Assembly (NCBI GenBank): GCA_018402075.1
Contig: JAGYJP010000001.1
Location: forward strand, 310,001-374,000
Direction: 5' to 3'
Length of the DNA: 64,000 nucleotides
Source: Candidatus Nanopelagicales bacterium
GTDB taxonomy: Bacteria; Actinomycetota; Actinomycetes; S36-B12
The notes beneath the pieces were generated by a model. That model was not told the origin of the DNA. It made no database searches and worked only from the letters and a program-made list of their open reading frames with translations. Made by a program: the position numbers and the translations under genes. Positions 48,503 through 57,512 of the stretch are shown here, in pieces. Position 1 is the first letter of the stretch. Each line of letters begins with the position of its first letter.

Positions 48503-49183
48503 ATGCAGAGATTTACCCGAGCTGAGAGATACACGCACCGCTCCCTCGCCATCATCACGCTCATTCTGATCGCAACTGCCGCAGCTTTATATATACCCGA
48601 CATCAGTGCGGTGGTGGGTAACCGCAATCTAGTAAAGACAATTCATTCATTTGCTGGTTTCATTCTTCCCATTCCATTGGTGTTGGCATTATTTTCACTG
48701 GCGTTCAGGCGGGACGCCTCTGAGTTGAATCGGTTTCATCCGAGGGATTGGGCCTGGCTTAGACGCGAGCCGTACTCAATTGAGCCAGGAACTATTTACC
48801 CCACTCACGAGTATGGAAAATTCAACGCAGGACAAAAACTCAACAGCGCTTTCACGGTCGGTTCCATCGCTGTGATGTTTGGCACCGGATTAGTGATGTT
48901 CTTTAGTTCCCTATTTACCGACGATATTCGCACCGGGGCCACATTCGTGCATGACTGGTTGGCACTGGCCATTGTGGTTGTGGTCGCCGGCCACACCTAC
49001 AAAGCTTTTTCTGATGCCCAAGCACGAATGGGTATGCGCACGGGCAATGTTCCCTATTCATGGGCTCAAAAAAACTACCCCGAATGGGCTTTAGCCGTTT
49101 CCCAGCCAGAAGTCCATCCAGCGGATAAAGATCAAAGTGATGATCAAAATAAAAGTAAGAGCAATCAGGATCCAGCGGAGTGA
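48503..49183 (+). CDS. Cytochrome b/b6-type membrane subunit for the molybdoenzyme
   Basis: The 226-aa protein has four membrane helices and candidate heme-ligand histidines: His12 (RYTHRSLAIITL), His48 (KTIHSFAGFILP), FVHDWLALAIV and VAGHTYKAFSD. EYGKFNAGQKLNSAFTVGS is typical of formate-dehydrogenase gamma and related cytochrome b subunits. A charged tail (ADKDQSDDQNKSKSNQDP) ends the protein. It is paired with the oxidoreductase upstream and most likely passes electrons between the quinone pool and that enzyme. Its last 93 bp overlap the convergent VKOR gene. Confidence 0.85.
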   Translation: MQRFTRAERYTHRSLAIITLILIATAAALYIPDISAVVGNRNLVKTIHSFAGFILPIPLVLALFSLAFRRDASELNRFHPRDWAWLRREPYSIEPGTIYPTHEYGKFNAGQKLNSAFTVGSIAVMFGTGLVMFFSSLFTDDIRTGATFVHDWLALAIVVVVAGHTYKAFSDAQARMGMRTGNVPYSWAQKNYPEWALAVSQPEVHPADKDQSDDQNKSKSNQDPAE

Positions 49184-49690
49184 CACCACCACGTCTGAGA
49201 CAACACCCGGCTCACCAGAGCGCGTAAATCTGCCGCGGCCCGCGTTCTCTGCAGTCGTGATCCAAAAGATGAAAATGGTAACCATCCATGCCACCATGCA
49301 CCATGGGCAGAGTGCACCGATTACATACAGGCTTTGATACGCCAGCCACACAACAAAGGCCATGCCGCCCAATGCGCCGAGATTGAGGCCGAGCCACACC
49401 CAGTTTGGAATATTGACCTTCGAAATCATGAGTACTGCAAGGGTGACAATGACTGCATAGCCCGCCAATCCAATTAATGGATTGGGAAAGCCAAACAGTG
49501 ACGCTTGATCGGTAATGATGACCGACCCGCAGGAGAGAACTGGATTAATGCTGCAACTCGGCACGAAGTTCGGATCAGAAAGAATAGAAAACTTGTCATT
49601 GGTCAGTTGAAAAGAAGCAACAAGGCCAAGAATCGCTGACACCAGCAATATCCAAGGTGTTGATTTGAACCTCACCGGCTGCGCGATCAC
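49091..49690 (-). CDS. Vitamin K epoxide reductase (VKOR) family protein
   Basis: Membrane oxidase that reoxidises DsbA-like proteins in actinobacteria, the DsbB counterpart. The 199-aa protein has four to five helices, the loop cysteines Cys46 and Cys54 (CSINPVLSC), and the active CPWC at 128-131. The start is the GTG at 49690, 12 bases after GGAGG. The longer open frame upstream lies inside the methyltransferase gene in another frame and is spurious. It follows the methyltransferase by 7 bp. The 93-bp overlap with the cytochrome gene is a tail-to-tail overlap. Confidence 0.9.
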   Translation of the reverse strand: MIAQPVRFKSTPWILLVSAILGLVASFQLTNDKFSILSDPNFVPSCSINPVLSCGSVIITDQASLFGFPNPLIGLAGYAVIVTLAVLMISKVNIPNWVWLGLNLGALGGMAFVVWLAYQSLYVIGALCPWCMVAWMVTIFIFWITTAENAGRGRFTRSGEPGVVSDVVVSLRWILIALTFILIITLIFIRWMDFWLGNG

Positions 49691-49697
49691 AAGTGAA

Positions 49698-50510
49698 TTA
49701 TGCCTCCATGCCGGAGTGTGAGCGAACGTCCCACCACAGGGTGGCCACTTCCCGTGGCTTGGCGTCCTGTTCTGCCAATAAGGCAGCAGCGACCTCTGCA
49801 TCACGATCTTCGGTAAGGCACAGCCGAATACGTGCCTGACGGACTCTGTCCGATTCGGACATATCCACTCGCTGGCCCCAGGTGTCATCGGTCCAGATGT
49901 CGAGAACTGCGGGGTACCCCAAGGCGACCGCAATGGCCTGAAGGAGGTGAGGAGTGGGCGCAGTGGGCCGGTCAAGGTCCCAAAACTTTTTCCACAAACC
50001 ACTCATGTTGTTCATCGGGTGGGTCATGGGTAACTCGAGAACAACGCGCACCCTTGCGTGATCATTTAATGCCACGAGGAATGGAACGATGTCCGCAACG
50101 TTGTAGGCAACATGGTGACACACAACAACATCAGCTTCCGGCACACTGTCTGCGACTGCAGGCCAGTTACCTATATAGGTGTGTGACACCACACCCTTGG
50201 CCTGGGCTGCCGCACTAAATTCATGGAGCATCTCTTGTTGATGATCTACAGCGGTCAAAGTTCCTGCCGGAGGAGTGATGGCCATGGAAGCACGTCCGCC
50301 GCCGCTACCGATATCAAGAACTGAACCATTGAGCGGAAGCACCTCTCGAGCGCGTTGGTGGGATAGCGAATCAGGGACTTCGCCTTTCACGGTGAACATT
50401 GCAACCGGATGAGCCCAGGGTGGCTCAGTTGCCTGATCCAGGATCTCCTGAGGAATGGCCCACGATTGCAGGTCCGCACGCCATTGCCCCGCAAGTTCGT
50501 CAATCTTCAT
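49698..50510 (-). CDS. Class I SAM-dependent methyltransferase
   Basis: The 270-aa protein has the SAM-binding motif I NGSVLDIGSGGGRASMAI, the acidic end of strand 2 (TAVDHQQEML), and ADVVVCHHVAYNVADIVPF. The N- and C-terminal parts resemble unassigned actinobacterial methyltransferases; the substrate is unknown. It diverges from the DUF3159 gene across 97 bp and is followed by VKOR on the same strand. Confidence 0.85.
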   Translation of the reverse strand: MKIDELAGQWRADLQSWAIPQEILDQATEPPWAHPVAMFTVKGEVPDSLSHQRAREVLPLNGSVLDIGSGGGRASMAITPPAGTLTAVDHQQEMLHEFSAAAQAKGVVSHTYIGNWPAVADSVPEADVVVCHHVAYNVADIVPFLVALNDHARVRVVLELPMTHPMNNMSGLWKKFWDLDRPTAPTPHLLQAIAVALGYPAVLDIWTDDTWGQRVDMSESDRVRQARIRLCLTEDRDAEVAAALLAEQDAKPREVATLWWDVRSHSGMEA

Positions 50511-50607
50511 GATGACACCCTAAGGTGAATCACTCAGCGAATTCGTGCTGAGATTCCACTGACACCGTGTCAGAAAAATAAAAACTGCGGAAAGATAGCC
50601 TTGTGAG

Positions 50608-51258
50608 GTGTCAGGGATGGATTCACCAGCCGGTCATCCACTTGCTGCCCTCATCGGCGGCCCTCGTGGTGCCATTGAATCAATGCTTCCGCCCGTTCTT
50701 TTTGTTGTCGTCTATCTGAGCACCGATAGCAACTTGACGGCTGCAGTCGCCACCTCACTGATTGCTGGACTCGTACTCGCCGCCCTTCGACTGTGGCGGG
50801 GCGAAAAACCCGTGCGGGTTACCGGTGCCCTTCTTGTTGTGATTCTTGCGGCATTGGTTGCGTTTTATACGGGTAGTGCCGCAGCCTATTTCTGGCCTCT
50901 GGTACTCGCCAATATTGCCTCGGCGCTGGCATTCGCATTTTCCATTCTCATCAAATGGCCACTGCTCGGGGTAATCGTTGGACCTATCACCGGAACAGGA
51001 ATGCGGTGGCGCAAAGACCCAGATTTGCTGCGCGCTTATTCACGCGCTTCATGGATTTGGGTGTTACTCAATGTGGTGCGGGCAGCCATTCAGATTCCAC
51101 TCATTCAGGGCGAAGATCTCTGGGCCCTTGCCGCCGTCCGACCATTGTTTTATCTGATGGTGATTGGCGTGGTGTTGTGGTCATGGGTGATCATCAAGAA
51201 AGCCCTTCCCGCTGATCATCCTGGAATACGTTCACCCCGAATTCCATCCGATTCATAA
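50608..51258 (+). CDS. DUF3159 family membrane protein
   Basis: The 216-aa protein has about six hydrophobic helices, starting LAALIGGPRGAIESMLPPVL, with later GPITGTGMRWRKDPDLLRAY and WIWVLLNVVRAAIQIPLIQG, all typical for DUF3159. The family is confined to actinobacteria and has no known function. The GTG at 50608 (three codons before an ATG) is taken as start; either could be used. Confidence 0.9.
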   Translation: MSGMDSPAGHPLAALIGGPRGAIESMLPPVLFVVVYLSTDSNLTAAVATSLIAGLVLAALRLWRGEKPVRVTGALLVVILAALVAFYTGSAAAYFWPLVLANIASALAFAFSILIKWPLLGVIVGPITGTGMRWRKDPDLLRAYSRASWIWVLLNVVRAAIQIPLIQGEDLWALAAVRPLFYLMVIGVVLWSWVIIKKALPADHPGIRSPRIPSDS

Positions 51259-51276
51259 ATACACATTGCTTTGCAA

Positions 51277-52077
51277 TTACCTCTGACAAGTGGGGCACCA
51301 AAAAAGATTTCGGCCTTGTAATTCTCTGATCTGAATCTCTGAGCCACAAATAAAACACTCTTGACCGTCTCTGCGATAAACATAGACCTCACCACCATGT
51401 CGATCATCCCGTGGCGCTCTTTTCATGGCGCGTGGTTCGTGCTCGGGGCGTACCGTATCTATGCGTCCCGTGCGCACACCGAGTTTCATCAAGACTCGTA
51501 AGTCTTGCCACATCACATCAAATAAAGGCGGGTCCAATTCTCGGCCCGGTAAAAGTGGGTTCACCTGATGACGAAAGAGAACCTCGGCCCGGTAAATATT
51601 TCCTACCCCCGCAAATAATCGTTGATCCATGAGCAGAGTCCCGATTGGTGTTGGACTTCGCAAAACTTTTTCCCGAGATGTGGCTGGATTATTTCCCACA
51701 ATTGGGTCGGGTCCAATTTTTCCCAACATGACTTTCTTGTCTGCATTCGTCATTACGGTGCACGCGTTGGGGCCCCGCAACTCCGCTGTCCTCGAGTCAG
51801 TTATGAGTCGCAGGCGAATAAGTCCCACCGGATCTGGGGTATCCGCATGAAATGCCCACTTTCCATAAAGGCCCAGGTGAACATGAATGTGTAACTCGTT
51901 ATTGAATCCAATGAATAGGTGTTTTCCTTGAGCTGTTGCTTTGGTCAACTTTGCACCGGTTATCAGTGCCGCACTTTCGGAGAATCTCCCTTGTGGGCTA
52001 TCGACCAGCACCAGCTGTTGGCCAAAGAGTTTCGTGATCTCTTTGGCTTGTCGATGAACAACGTGCCCCTCCGGCAC
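51277..52077 (-). CDS. nei: Nei/Fpg-family DNA glycosylase, endonuclease VIII-like
   Basis: Removes oxidised bases and cleaves abasic sites. The 266-aa protein starts MPEGHVVHRQAKEI with the catalytic Pro2 and Glu3; PEGH rather than PELP points to the Nei type. LMDQRLFAGVGNIYRAEVLF is the H2TH region, and the C-terminal zinc finger is CFICGS with CPTCQ. In M. tuberculosis nei2 occupies the same relative place near pepN. It overlaps the ltaE stop by one base. Confidence 0.93.
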   Translation of the reverse strand: MPEGHVVHRQAKEITKLFGQQLVLVDSPQGRFSESAALITGAKLTKATAQGKHLFIGFNNELHIHVHLGLYGKWAFHADTPDPVGLIRLRLITDSRTAELRGPNACTVMTNADKKVMLGKIGPDPIVGNNPATSREKVLRSPTPIGTLLMDQRLFAGVGNIYRAEVLFRHQVNPLLPGRELDPPLFDVMWQDLRVLMKLGVRTGRIDTVRPEHEPRAMKRAPRDDRHGGEVYVYRRDGQECFICGSEIQIRELQGRNLFWCPTCQR

Positions 52078-53138
52078 TAAGTTGCCATGACCTTTTCTAT
52101 ATCGGCAACAAAAAGATCAATATCTCCTGGTTTGGTATCCCACGAGCACATCCAGCGCACAAAGTCAGGTGCATCCCAGGTGTAGAAGCGCCACTTTGAT
52201 TGCAGTCTCTCAACAGCTTCTGCCGGGATTCTGGCAAAAACAGCGTTCGCATCTACTGGTAGCTCAACGCTGATGCCTGGAATATCTTCAACCCTGTCCC
52301 TGAGGTACTGCGCCATGTCATTGGCATGGCGAGCACTGCGCAGCCACAGGTCATCGCTGAGCATTGCGATCATTTGCGCAGATGCAAAACGCATTTTGCT
52401 ATTGAGTTGCATGAAAGATTTTCGGAAGTAATCAACTCCTTGAACGACATCGGGGTTGAGGACAACGACAACCTCTCCCATGAGCATTCCATTTTTTGTG
52501 CCACCGAATGACAGGATGTCTATGCCTGCATTGATAGTGAAATCTCTCACTGGCACGCCAAGGGATGCTGCAGCATTTGCCAGTCGAGCCCCGTCCATGT
52601 GCACTCGTAGACCCAGGTCATGGGCGCAATCGCTGATTGCAGAGACTTCATCGGGTGTATAAACGGTGCCTAACTCCGTGGATTGTGCAATTGTCACGGC
52701 ACCTGGCTGGGCATAATGCACAAATCCGAAGTCGTGAGCCGCAGAGCCAATCAGATCTGGTGTCAGTTTTCCCTGCACACCGGGGACGGTCCACAATTTG
52801 ATTCCGGCGACTTTCTCCGGTGCACCACCTTCGTCCATATGTACATGCGCGGTGTTTGTGCAAATCACGGCTTCCCACTGACGAATGATCGAAGACAACG
52901 CGACAACATTGGCACCCGTTCCATTGAAGACCGGGTAGGCGGCAACTTCTGTGCCAAATAGCTCCACCATGCGTTCATGAAGTTCAGCAGTAATGGTGTC
53001 ATCGCCGTAGGCAATTTGATGTCCCTCGTTGACACGGACCACTGCCTTCAGGACCTCAGGGTGTACACCTGCATAGTTATCGCTGGCAAAACCGCGCCAC
53101 GCTTGCGTGGTCACCCGGACATCTTCAGTGGGGTTCAT
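52077..53138 (-). CDS. ltaE: Low-specificity L-threonine aldolase
   Basis: PLP enzyme that splits threonine into glycine and acetaldehyde. The 353-aa protein has DNYAGVHPEVLKAV, YGDDTITAELHERM, the PLP-binding Asp182 (HMDGARLANAAASLG) and Lys215 in SFGGTKNG. It overlaps the downstream nei by one base and the upstream DCC gene by four, forming a tight operon. Threonine aldolase is not part of the conserved order here as I know it. A beta-eliminating lyase activity on related amino acids is possible. Confidence 0.9.
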   Translation of the reverse strand: MNPTEDVRVTTQAWRGFASDNYAGVHPEVLKAVVRVNEGHQIAYGDDTITAELHERMVELFGTEVAAYPVFNGTGANVVALSSIIRQWEAVICTNTAHVHMDEGGAPEKVAGIKLWTVPGVQGKLTPDLIGSAAHDFGFVHYAQPGAVTIAQSTELGTVYTPDEVSAISDCAHDLGLRVHMDGARLANAAASLGVPVRDFTINAGIDILSFGGTKNGMLMGEVVVVLNPDVVQGVDYFRKSFMQLNSKMRFASAQMIAMLSDDLWLRSARHANDMAQYLRDRVEDIPGISVELPVDANAVFARIPAEAVERLQSKWRFYTWDAPDFVRWMCSWDTKPGDIDLFVADIEKVMAT

Positions 53139-53518
53139 GTGCTGCAGTATCCCCGAACCGGAATTCGTGATCTATTCCGAGCCACGAATCGATACACCTT
53201 TTCAGAAAGTGGGAGCACCGCCGGGGCATCGATAATTTTCCCGAGCAGGCTCACCCGGGAATTGCGAAGAATTTGTGCAACCGCTGCAGCACCACCAAAA
53301 ACAGTCCCACGGTCGTTGACAAACACCACTTCCTGCATGCATTTTTCACGAGTTACTCCCGGGGGGAATTCCTGGAAGTCTTGGAATGGAATAAACGCAC
53401 AGGTGGAACCCCAACGCTGAGCCAATTTCACCGATTTATGACAGACCCCGCAATCGCCGTCGAAGATACAGACCAAGGTGCAGACGGCGGCTCCTAAGGC
53501 ATGGGTGTGATTAGTCAT
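53135..53518 (-). CDS. DCC-family (DUF393) thiol-disulfide oxidoreductase-like protein
   Basis: The protein of 127 aa has the defining motif FDGDCGVCHKSVKLAQRW near residues 19-36, giving CxxC, followed by AFIPFQDFQEF and the C-terminal RFVARNRSRIPV. I choose the ATG at 53518 (MTNHTH); a start nine codons earlier would overlap the upstream gene. The family is thioredoxin-like, with poorly known function. It lies between the mycothiol-reductase-like gene and ltaE. Confidence 0.83.
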   Translation of the reverse strand: MTNHTHALGAAVCTLVCIFDGDCGVCHKSVKLAQRWGSTCAFIPFQDFQEFPPGVTREKCMQEVVFVNDRGTVFGGAAAVAQILRNSRVSLLGKIIDAPAVLPLSEKVYRFVARNRSRIPVRGYCST

Positions 53519-53522
53519 GTGA

Positions 53523-54140
53523 TTAGTCAAAGGATGGCTCTGCATCTCGGGTTCTCTTTAATTCATAAAAGCCTGGAATTGATGCCACCATTAACGCTCC
53601 GTCCCAGAGCGTTGCAGCATCTTGGCCTACGGGCATGGGAGTAATAACTGGGCCAAAGAATGCAATCGGCCCCCCATCAGGTCCGGGCACAGCGAGAACA
53701 GGTGTTCCGACATCGCTACCAACAAGTCCGATTCCCCGAGCATGGCTGGCGCGCAATTGCGGATCGTATTCGGTGGAATCGGCCGCGAGCGCCAAGTCTG
53801 CGGGTAAACCTGCTTCAGCAAGTGATTCAGAAATAATGCGTGAAAAATCCTTTCGGCCTTCACGGTGAATTCGTGTGCCTAATGCCGTGTACAGCGGGCC
53901 GAGCACCTCTTTGCCGTGCGTTACTTCTGCTGCAATACAGACACGAACCGGGCCCCATGCTGATTTCATGAGTTCCTGATATTCCTCGGGCAAATCCTTG
54001 CCTTCATTCAGGACTGCGAGCGACATAACGCTCCACGTCACGTCAATATCCCTGAGGTTCTCCACCTCTTTTACCCACCGAGAGGTGATCCATGCCCAGG
54101 GGCACAGGGGGTCGAACCAGAATTCCACGGGGGTTGCCAT
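53523..54140 (-). CDS. Mycothiol-dependent nitroreductase-like DsbA-family protein (Rv2466c type)
   Basis: The 205-aa thioredoxin-fold protein with a DsbA-like helical insertion begins [20 protein letters not shown]. Rv2466c of M. tuberculosis has the same opening with CPWC. Here the site is CPWA, so the resolving cysteine is replaced by Ala, and only Cys13 can act, probably with mycothiol. [33 protein letters not shown] and FYELKRTRD also match the family. The start is at 54140; the 29 codons before it have no similarity. It diverges from pepN, as Rv2466c and pepN do in M. tuberculosis. Confidence 0.88.
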   Translation of the reverse strand: MATPVEFWFDPLCPWAWITSRWVKEVENLRDIDVTWSVMSLAVLNEGKDLPEEYQELMKSAWGPVRVCIAAEVTHGKEVLGPLYTALGTRIHREGRKDFSRIISESLAEAGLPADLALAADSTEYDPQLRASHARGIGLVGSDVGTPVLAVPGPDGGPIAFFGPVITPMPVGQDAATLWDGALMVASIPGFYELKRTRDAEPSFD

Positions 54141-54216
54141 GGCCCAATATTGGCATGCTGGCTGGTGTTGCGCAGGCTCGGCGGGCTTGATCCTCACTCC
54201 GTGCAAGGATTTACAC

Positions 54217-56808
54217 ATGACTGACACTCAATCCACTGATTCACGTTCCGAGAACATCACCCGCTCTGAGGCAACCAAACGCTCGCAATTAATCTCAGTG
54301 ACTTCCTATGAAGTGGTGCTCGATGTCACATCGAGCGGACCAACATTCGCCACCGACACAACGGCGGTATTCGCATGTTCATCTCCTGGCAGCTCAACGT
54401 GGATCGACCTTATTGCCCCTGAAGTCGAATCAGTCACGCTTAACGGAGTCGCTCTGGAGCTCACTGCTGTCGTTGCCGGAGCGCGTATTCATTTGCCAAA
54501 CCTCGAAGCCATGAACACCGTGCGAGTTGTTGCTCAGGGTAAGTTCATGAATACTGGAGAAGGTCTTCACCGCTTTGTTGACCCTGTTGATAATGAGACG
54601 TATTTATACACGCAGTTCGAGTCGGCTGACGCTCGTCGAATGTATGCCTGTTTTGAACAACCTGATCTCAAGGCAACATTTGCCCTGACCGTGACCGCAC
54701 CTGCACATTGGAAAGTCATTAGCAACTCGCCCATGGCGCAAGTGGTCGAATCAGGAACCACCACGACGTGGACTTTTGAACCAACACCCACAATTTCCAC
54801 ATACATCACCGCCCTCGTTGCGGGACCGTATTTCGAGGTACGAGATGAATACGCAGGCCCATTTGGCACCTACCCATTAGGTTTGTACTGCCGTCAATCA
54901 CTTTCCGAGTATCTGGACTCCGATGAAATATTTGAAGTCACTAAACAAGGATTCGCCTTTTTTGAGGATCAATTCAAAGTCGGTTACCCCTTCGCCAAAT
55001 ACGACCAACTTTTTGTCCCTGAATTCAATGCTGGCGCCATGGAGAATGCGGGATGTGTCACCTTCCTAGAGGATTTAATCTTTCGCAGTAGAGTCACAAT
55101 TGCGGCATACGAACAACGAGCAAACACAATTCTGCATGAGTTAGCCCACATGTGGTTTGGCAACTTGGTCACCATGACTTGGTGGGATGACCTCTGGCTA
55201 AATGAATCATTTGCTGAATGGGCAGCACACCATGCCAATGTTCATGCCACGCGCTACAACGACGCATGGACAACATTTGCAAATTTGCGCAAGGCATGGG
55301 CCTATCGCCAGGATCAATTACCCTCCACTCACCCCATTGCGGCCGACATGGTCGATCTTGATGCTGTTCGGGTGAACTTCGATGGAATCACCTATGCAAA
55401 AGGGGCATCTGCTCTACGTCAATTGGTAGCGTGGGTTGGCGAACCTGAATTCATGTCTGGCATTGAGGTCTACTTCAATAAACACGCTTGGGGAAATACC
55501 CAACTGACCGACCTTTTGATAGAGCTCGAGGCAGCAAGTGGCAGAGACCTCTCTGATTGGACACGCCAATGGCTACAAACCAGTGGGGTCAATCTTCTTC
55601 GCCCAATTGTGGAAACCGATGCCAATGGCGTGTACACCAGAGTTGCAATCGAGCAGGAGCCACCCCGATCGCCGGAAGGCGTTGCGCCCACACTTCGGTC
55701 CCATCGAGTTGGTTTAGGGCTGTATGACCTAGACGGTGACCGGTTGATTCGTCGCGATCTGATCACTATCGATGTCACCGGGGAGTTAACTGAAGTTCCC
55801 GAGTTGGTTGGGCAAAAACAACCAGACCTACTTCTTGTCAATGATTCCGATCTCACATTTGCGAAAGTGCGTCTCGACAAAAAATCTTGGGATACTGCCG
55901 CGAATCATTTGGGTGGAATTTCTGATTCCCTAGCCAGAGCTGTGATTTGGAGCGCAGCCTGGGATATGACCCGCGATGCCGAAGTTAGTACAGGTGATTT
56001 TCTCACTCTTGTCCTTTCCGGAATTGAAAGTGAATCGGATGTGGGCGTGACATCAGGAGTGCTCCGCCAACTGACCATGGCACTGGACCAATTTGCAGCG
56101 CCACAACATCGGGAGGAGTACAAGATCAGGCTTGCTCAAGCATGTGAAGGTTTTGCGAATCGTGCTGTGGCAGGAAGTGATCACCAACTCGCCTTTACCA
56201 AAGTATTCATTGCAAACGCTTCAACGAACGCGCAACTGCAGACAGTGAACGATCTTCTCGATGGCACACAGGTGTGGGCAGGCCTCACAGTCGATACAGA
56301 CCTTCGATGGACCATGCTGCAAACCTTGGTGGCCGCCGGCGTGAAAGGTGACTCAGATATTGAGGCGGAATTGAGTCGTGACAACACAGCAACGGGCATG
56401 CGCCAAGCTACAGTCGCGCGCGCAGCTCGGCCAACGTCCGAAGCCAAAGAAGAGGCATGGAACTCTGTTTTCAACAACACCGAACTTCCCAACACCATCA
56501 TTGAGGCAACCATTGGCGGGTTCCAGGATCCTGACCAGCCAGAACTTATGAACTCATTCGTTGATCGGTATTTTGCCGAAATTCCGACCATTTGGGAGAA
56601 GCAGACCATGGAAATGGCCCAAGACATCACCTCGGGAATGTACCCGGTATTTGTGCCGTCCCCTGAATTAGTCGTTCAGACTAATGAGTTCCTGCGTGTG
56701 CACACTGATCCCGATGTTGGCGCCCGGCCCACAATGATTCGTCTGGTGACGGAGGCCCGCGATGGCGTGGAGAGGGCTTTGCGCGCTCAGGCAAAGGACG
56801 TAAACTAG
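54217..56808 (+). CDS. pepN: Aminopeptidase N (M1 metallopeptidase)
   Basis: Zinc aminopeptidase of 863 aa. The substrate-binding GAMEN is at residues 273-277, and the zinc motif HELAH is at 307-311 with the third ligand Glu in LNESFAEW about 19 residues later. A long helical C-terminal domain follows (ERAP1-like). I take the ATG at 54217, seven bases after AAGGA; the open frame starts 73 codons earlier in a region that belongs to the divergent gene. A 76-bp gap separates the two starts. Confidence 0.96.
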   Translation: MTDTQSTDSRSENITRSEATKRSQLISVTSYEVVLDVTSSGPTFATDTTAVFACSSPGSSTWIDLIAPEVESVTLNGVALELTAVVAGARIHLPNLEAMNTVRVVAQGKFMNTGEGLHRFVDPVDNETYLYTQFESADARRMYACFEQPDLKATFALTVTAPAHWKVISNSPMAQVVESGTTTTWTFEPTPTISTYITALVAGPYFEVRDEYAGPFGTYPLGLYCRQSLSEYLDSDEIFEVTKQGFAFFEDQFKVGYPFAKYDQLFVPEFNAGAMENAGCVTFLEDLIFRSRVTIAAYEQRANTILHELAHMWFGNLVTMTWWDDLWLNESFAEWAAHHANVHATRYNDAWTTFANLRKAWAYRQDQLPSTHPIAADMVDLDAVRVNFDGITYAKGASALRQLVAWVGEPEFMSGIEVYFNKHAWGNTQLTDLLIELEAASGRDLSDWTRQWLQTSGVNLLRPIVETDANGVYTRVAIEQEPPRSPEGVAPTLRSHRVGLGLYDLDGDRLIRRDLITIDVTGELTEVPELVGQKQPDLLLVNDSDLTFAKVRLDKKSWDTAANHLGGISDSLARAVIWSAAWDMTRDAEVSTGDFLTLVLSGIESESDVGVTSGVLRQLTMALDQFAAPQHREEYKIRLAQACEGFANRAVAGSDHQLAFTKVFIANASTNAQLQTVNDLLDGTQVWAGLTVDTDLRWTMLQTLVAAGVKGDSDIEAELSRDNTATGMRQATVARAARPTSEAKEEAWNSVFNNTELPNTIIEATIGGFQDPDQPELMNSFVDRYFAEIPTIWEKQTMEMAQDITSGMYPVFVPSPELVVQTNEFLRVHTDPDVGARPTMIRLVTEARDGVERALRAQAKDVN

Positions 56809-56827
56809 TGATTCACTTCAGTGCTTG

Positions 56828-57205
56828 CTAGGCAGGTTCATCTAGGTGATACACCTTGGGCTGGCGTGCATGTTCGGCGAGAACAACGAGAGCTTCTCTG
56901 ATTCCACCGACGATGTCGCCTGCAGCTGCACATGATTGAAATGCCAAAAGCGCAAACTCACATGACCTGTTATTTAACACAACATGTGCGTCAATTCCCG
57001 TGACAATATCAATGGAACGCACCTCTGGATCCAGGGCAAGCAGCACCGCAGACTCCGGACTGGGCATTTCCGCATGCCTTGCAGTGGCTGATTCACGTCC
57101 CAGCGGTAAATCGCCAACATAAACCCCGAATGCTAATCCCGAGATCTCGCGGGCGAGGGCTACTGATTTCCTAATATCATTGCGCGCCGCACTACCAAGA
57201 TGCAT
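56828..57205 (-). CDS. DUF5130 family protein
   Basis: The 125-aa protein contains IRKSVALAREISGLAFGVYV, LDPEVRSIDIVTGIDAHVVL and AFQSCAAAGDIVGGIREALV, matching the TPM-like DUF5130 family of actinobacteria, found near pepN. I start at the ATG at 57205, where GGAGGT lies four bases upstream; the longer frame is in the wrong register for the upstream gene. It overlaps the small membrane protein gene by 14 bp. Function unknown. Confidence 0.87.
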   Translation of the reverse strand: MHLGSAARNDIRKSVALAREISGLAFGVYVGDLPLGRESATARHAEMPSPESAVLLALDPEVRSIDIVTGIDAHVVLNNRSCEFALLAFQSCAAAGDIVGGIREALVVLAEHARQPKVYHLDEPA

Positions 57206-57449
57206 GGGCACCTCCGGCAACGAGAGACTTTGCCTCGGCAGAAATTTCCTTGGGCAGTAGCGAAGGGTTCGGTGCAGCGGAATCACTGATGATGAAAACT
57301 GAGTCAGTTCCGGCGGCAGCATCAAATTCGTCAACCGCTCGGCCCCTGCTGCTGCGGGTCCAGGAGGGCGCGGCAACTGCCAGCGTAATCACCACAGCCA
57401 AGACCACCGGAATACCGACGAAAATCAAGAGAGCTTCTGATGCTGTCAC
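57192..57449 (-). CDS. Small conserved membrane protein (85 aa)
   Basis: One N-terminal membrane helix (MTASEALLIFVGIPVVLAVV and on) is followed by a soluble tail with TRSSRGRAVDEFDAAAG. It lies immediately upstream of, and overlaps, the DUF5130 gene, so coupled translation is likely. It diverges from the peptidase gene across about 60 bp. I know similar small proteins at this position in other actinobacteria, but not a function. Confidence 0.75.
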   Translation of the reverse strand: MTASEALLIFVGIPVVLAVVITLAVAAPSWTRSSRGRAVDEFDAAAGTDSVFIISDSAAPNPSLLPKEISAEAKSLVAGGAHASW

Positions 57450-57512
57450 AGCCCACAGCCTAATGTCACCAGCCTGATTCCCGACGGTCGGATCTACGCG
57501 TACGGTGTGTAC

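Noticed and set aside
53998..54216. 73-codon upstream extension of pepN
   Set aside because: It lies inside the divergent thiol-reductase-like gene; the ATG at 54217 has AAGGA seven bases upstream.
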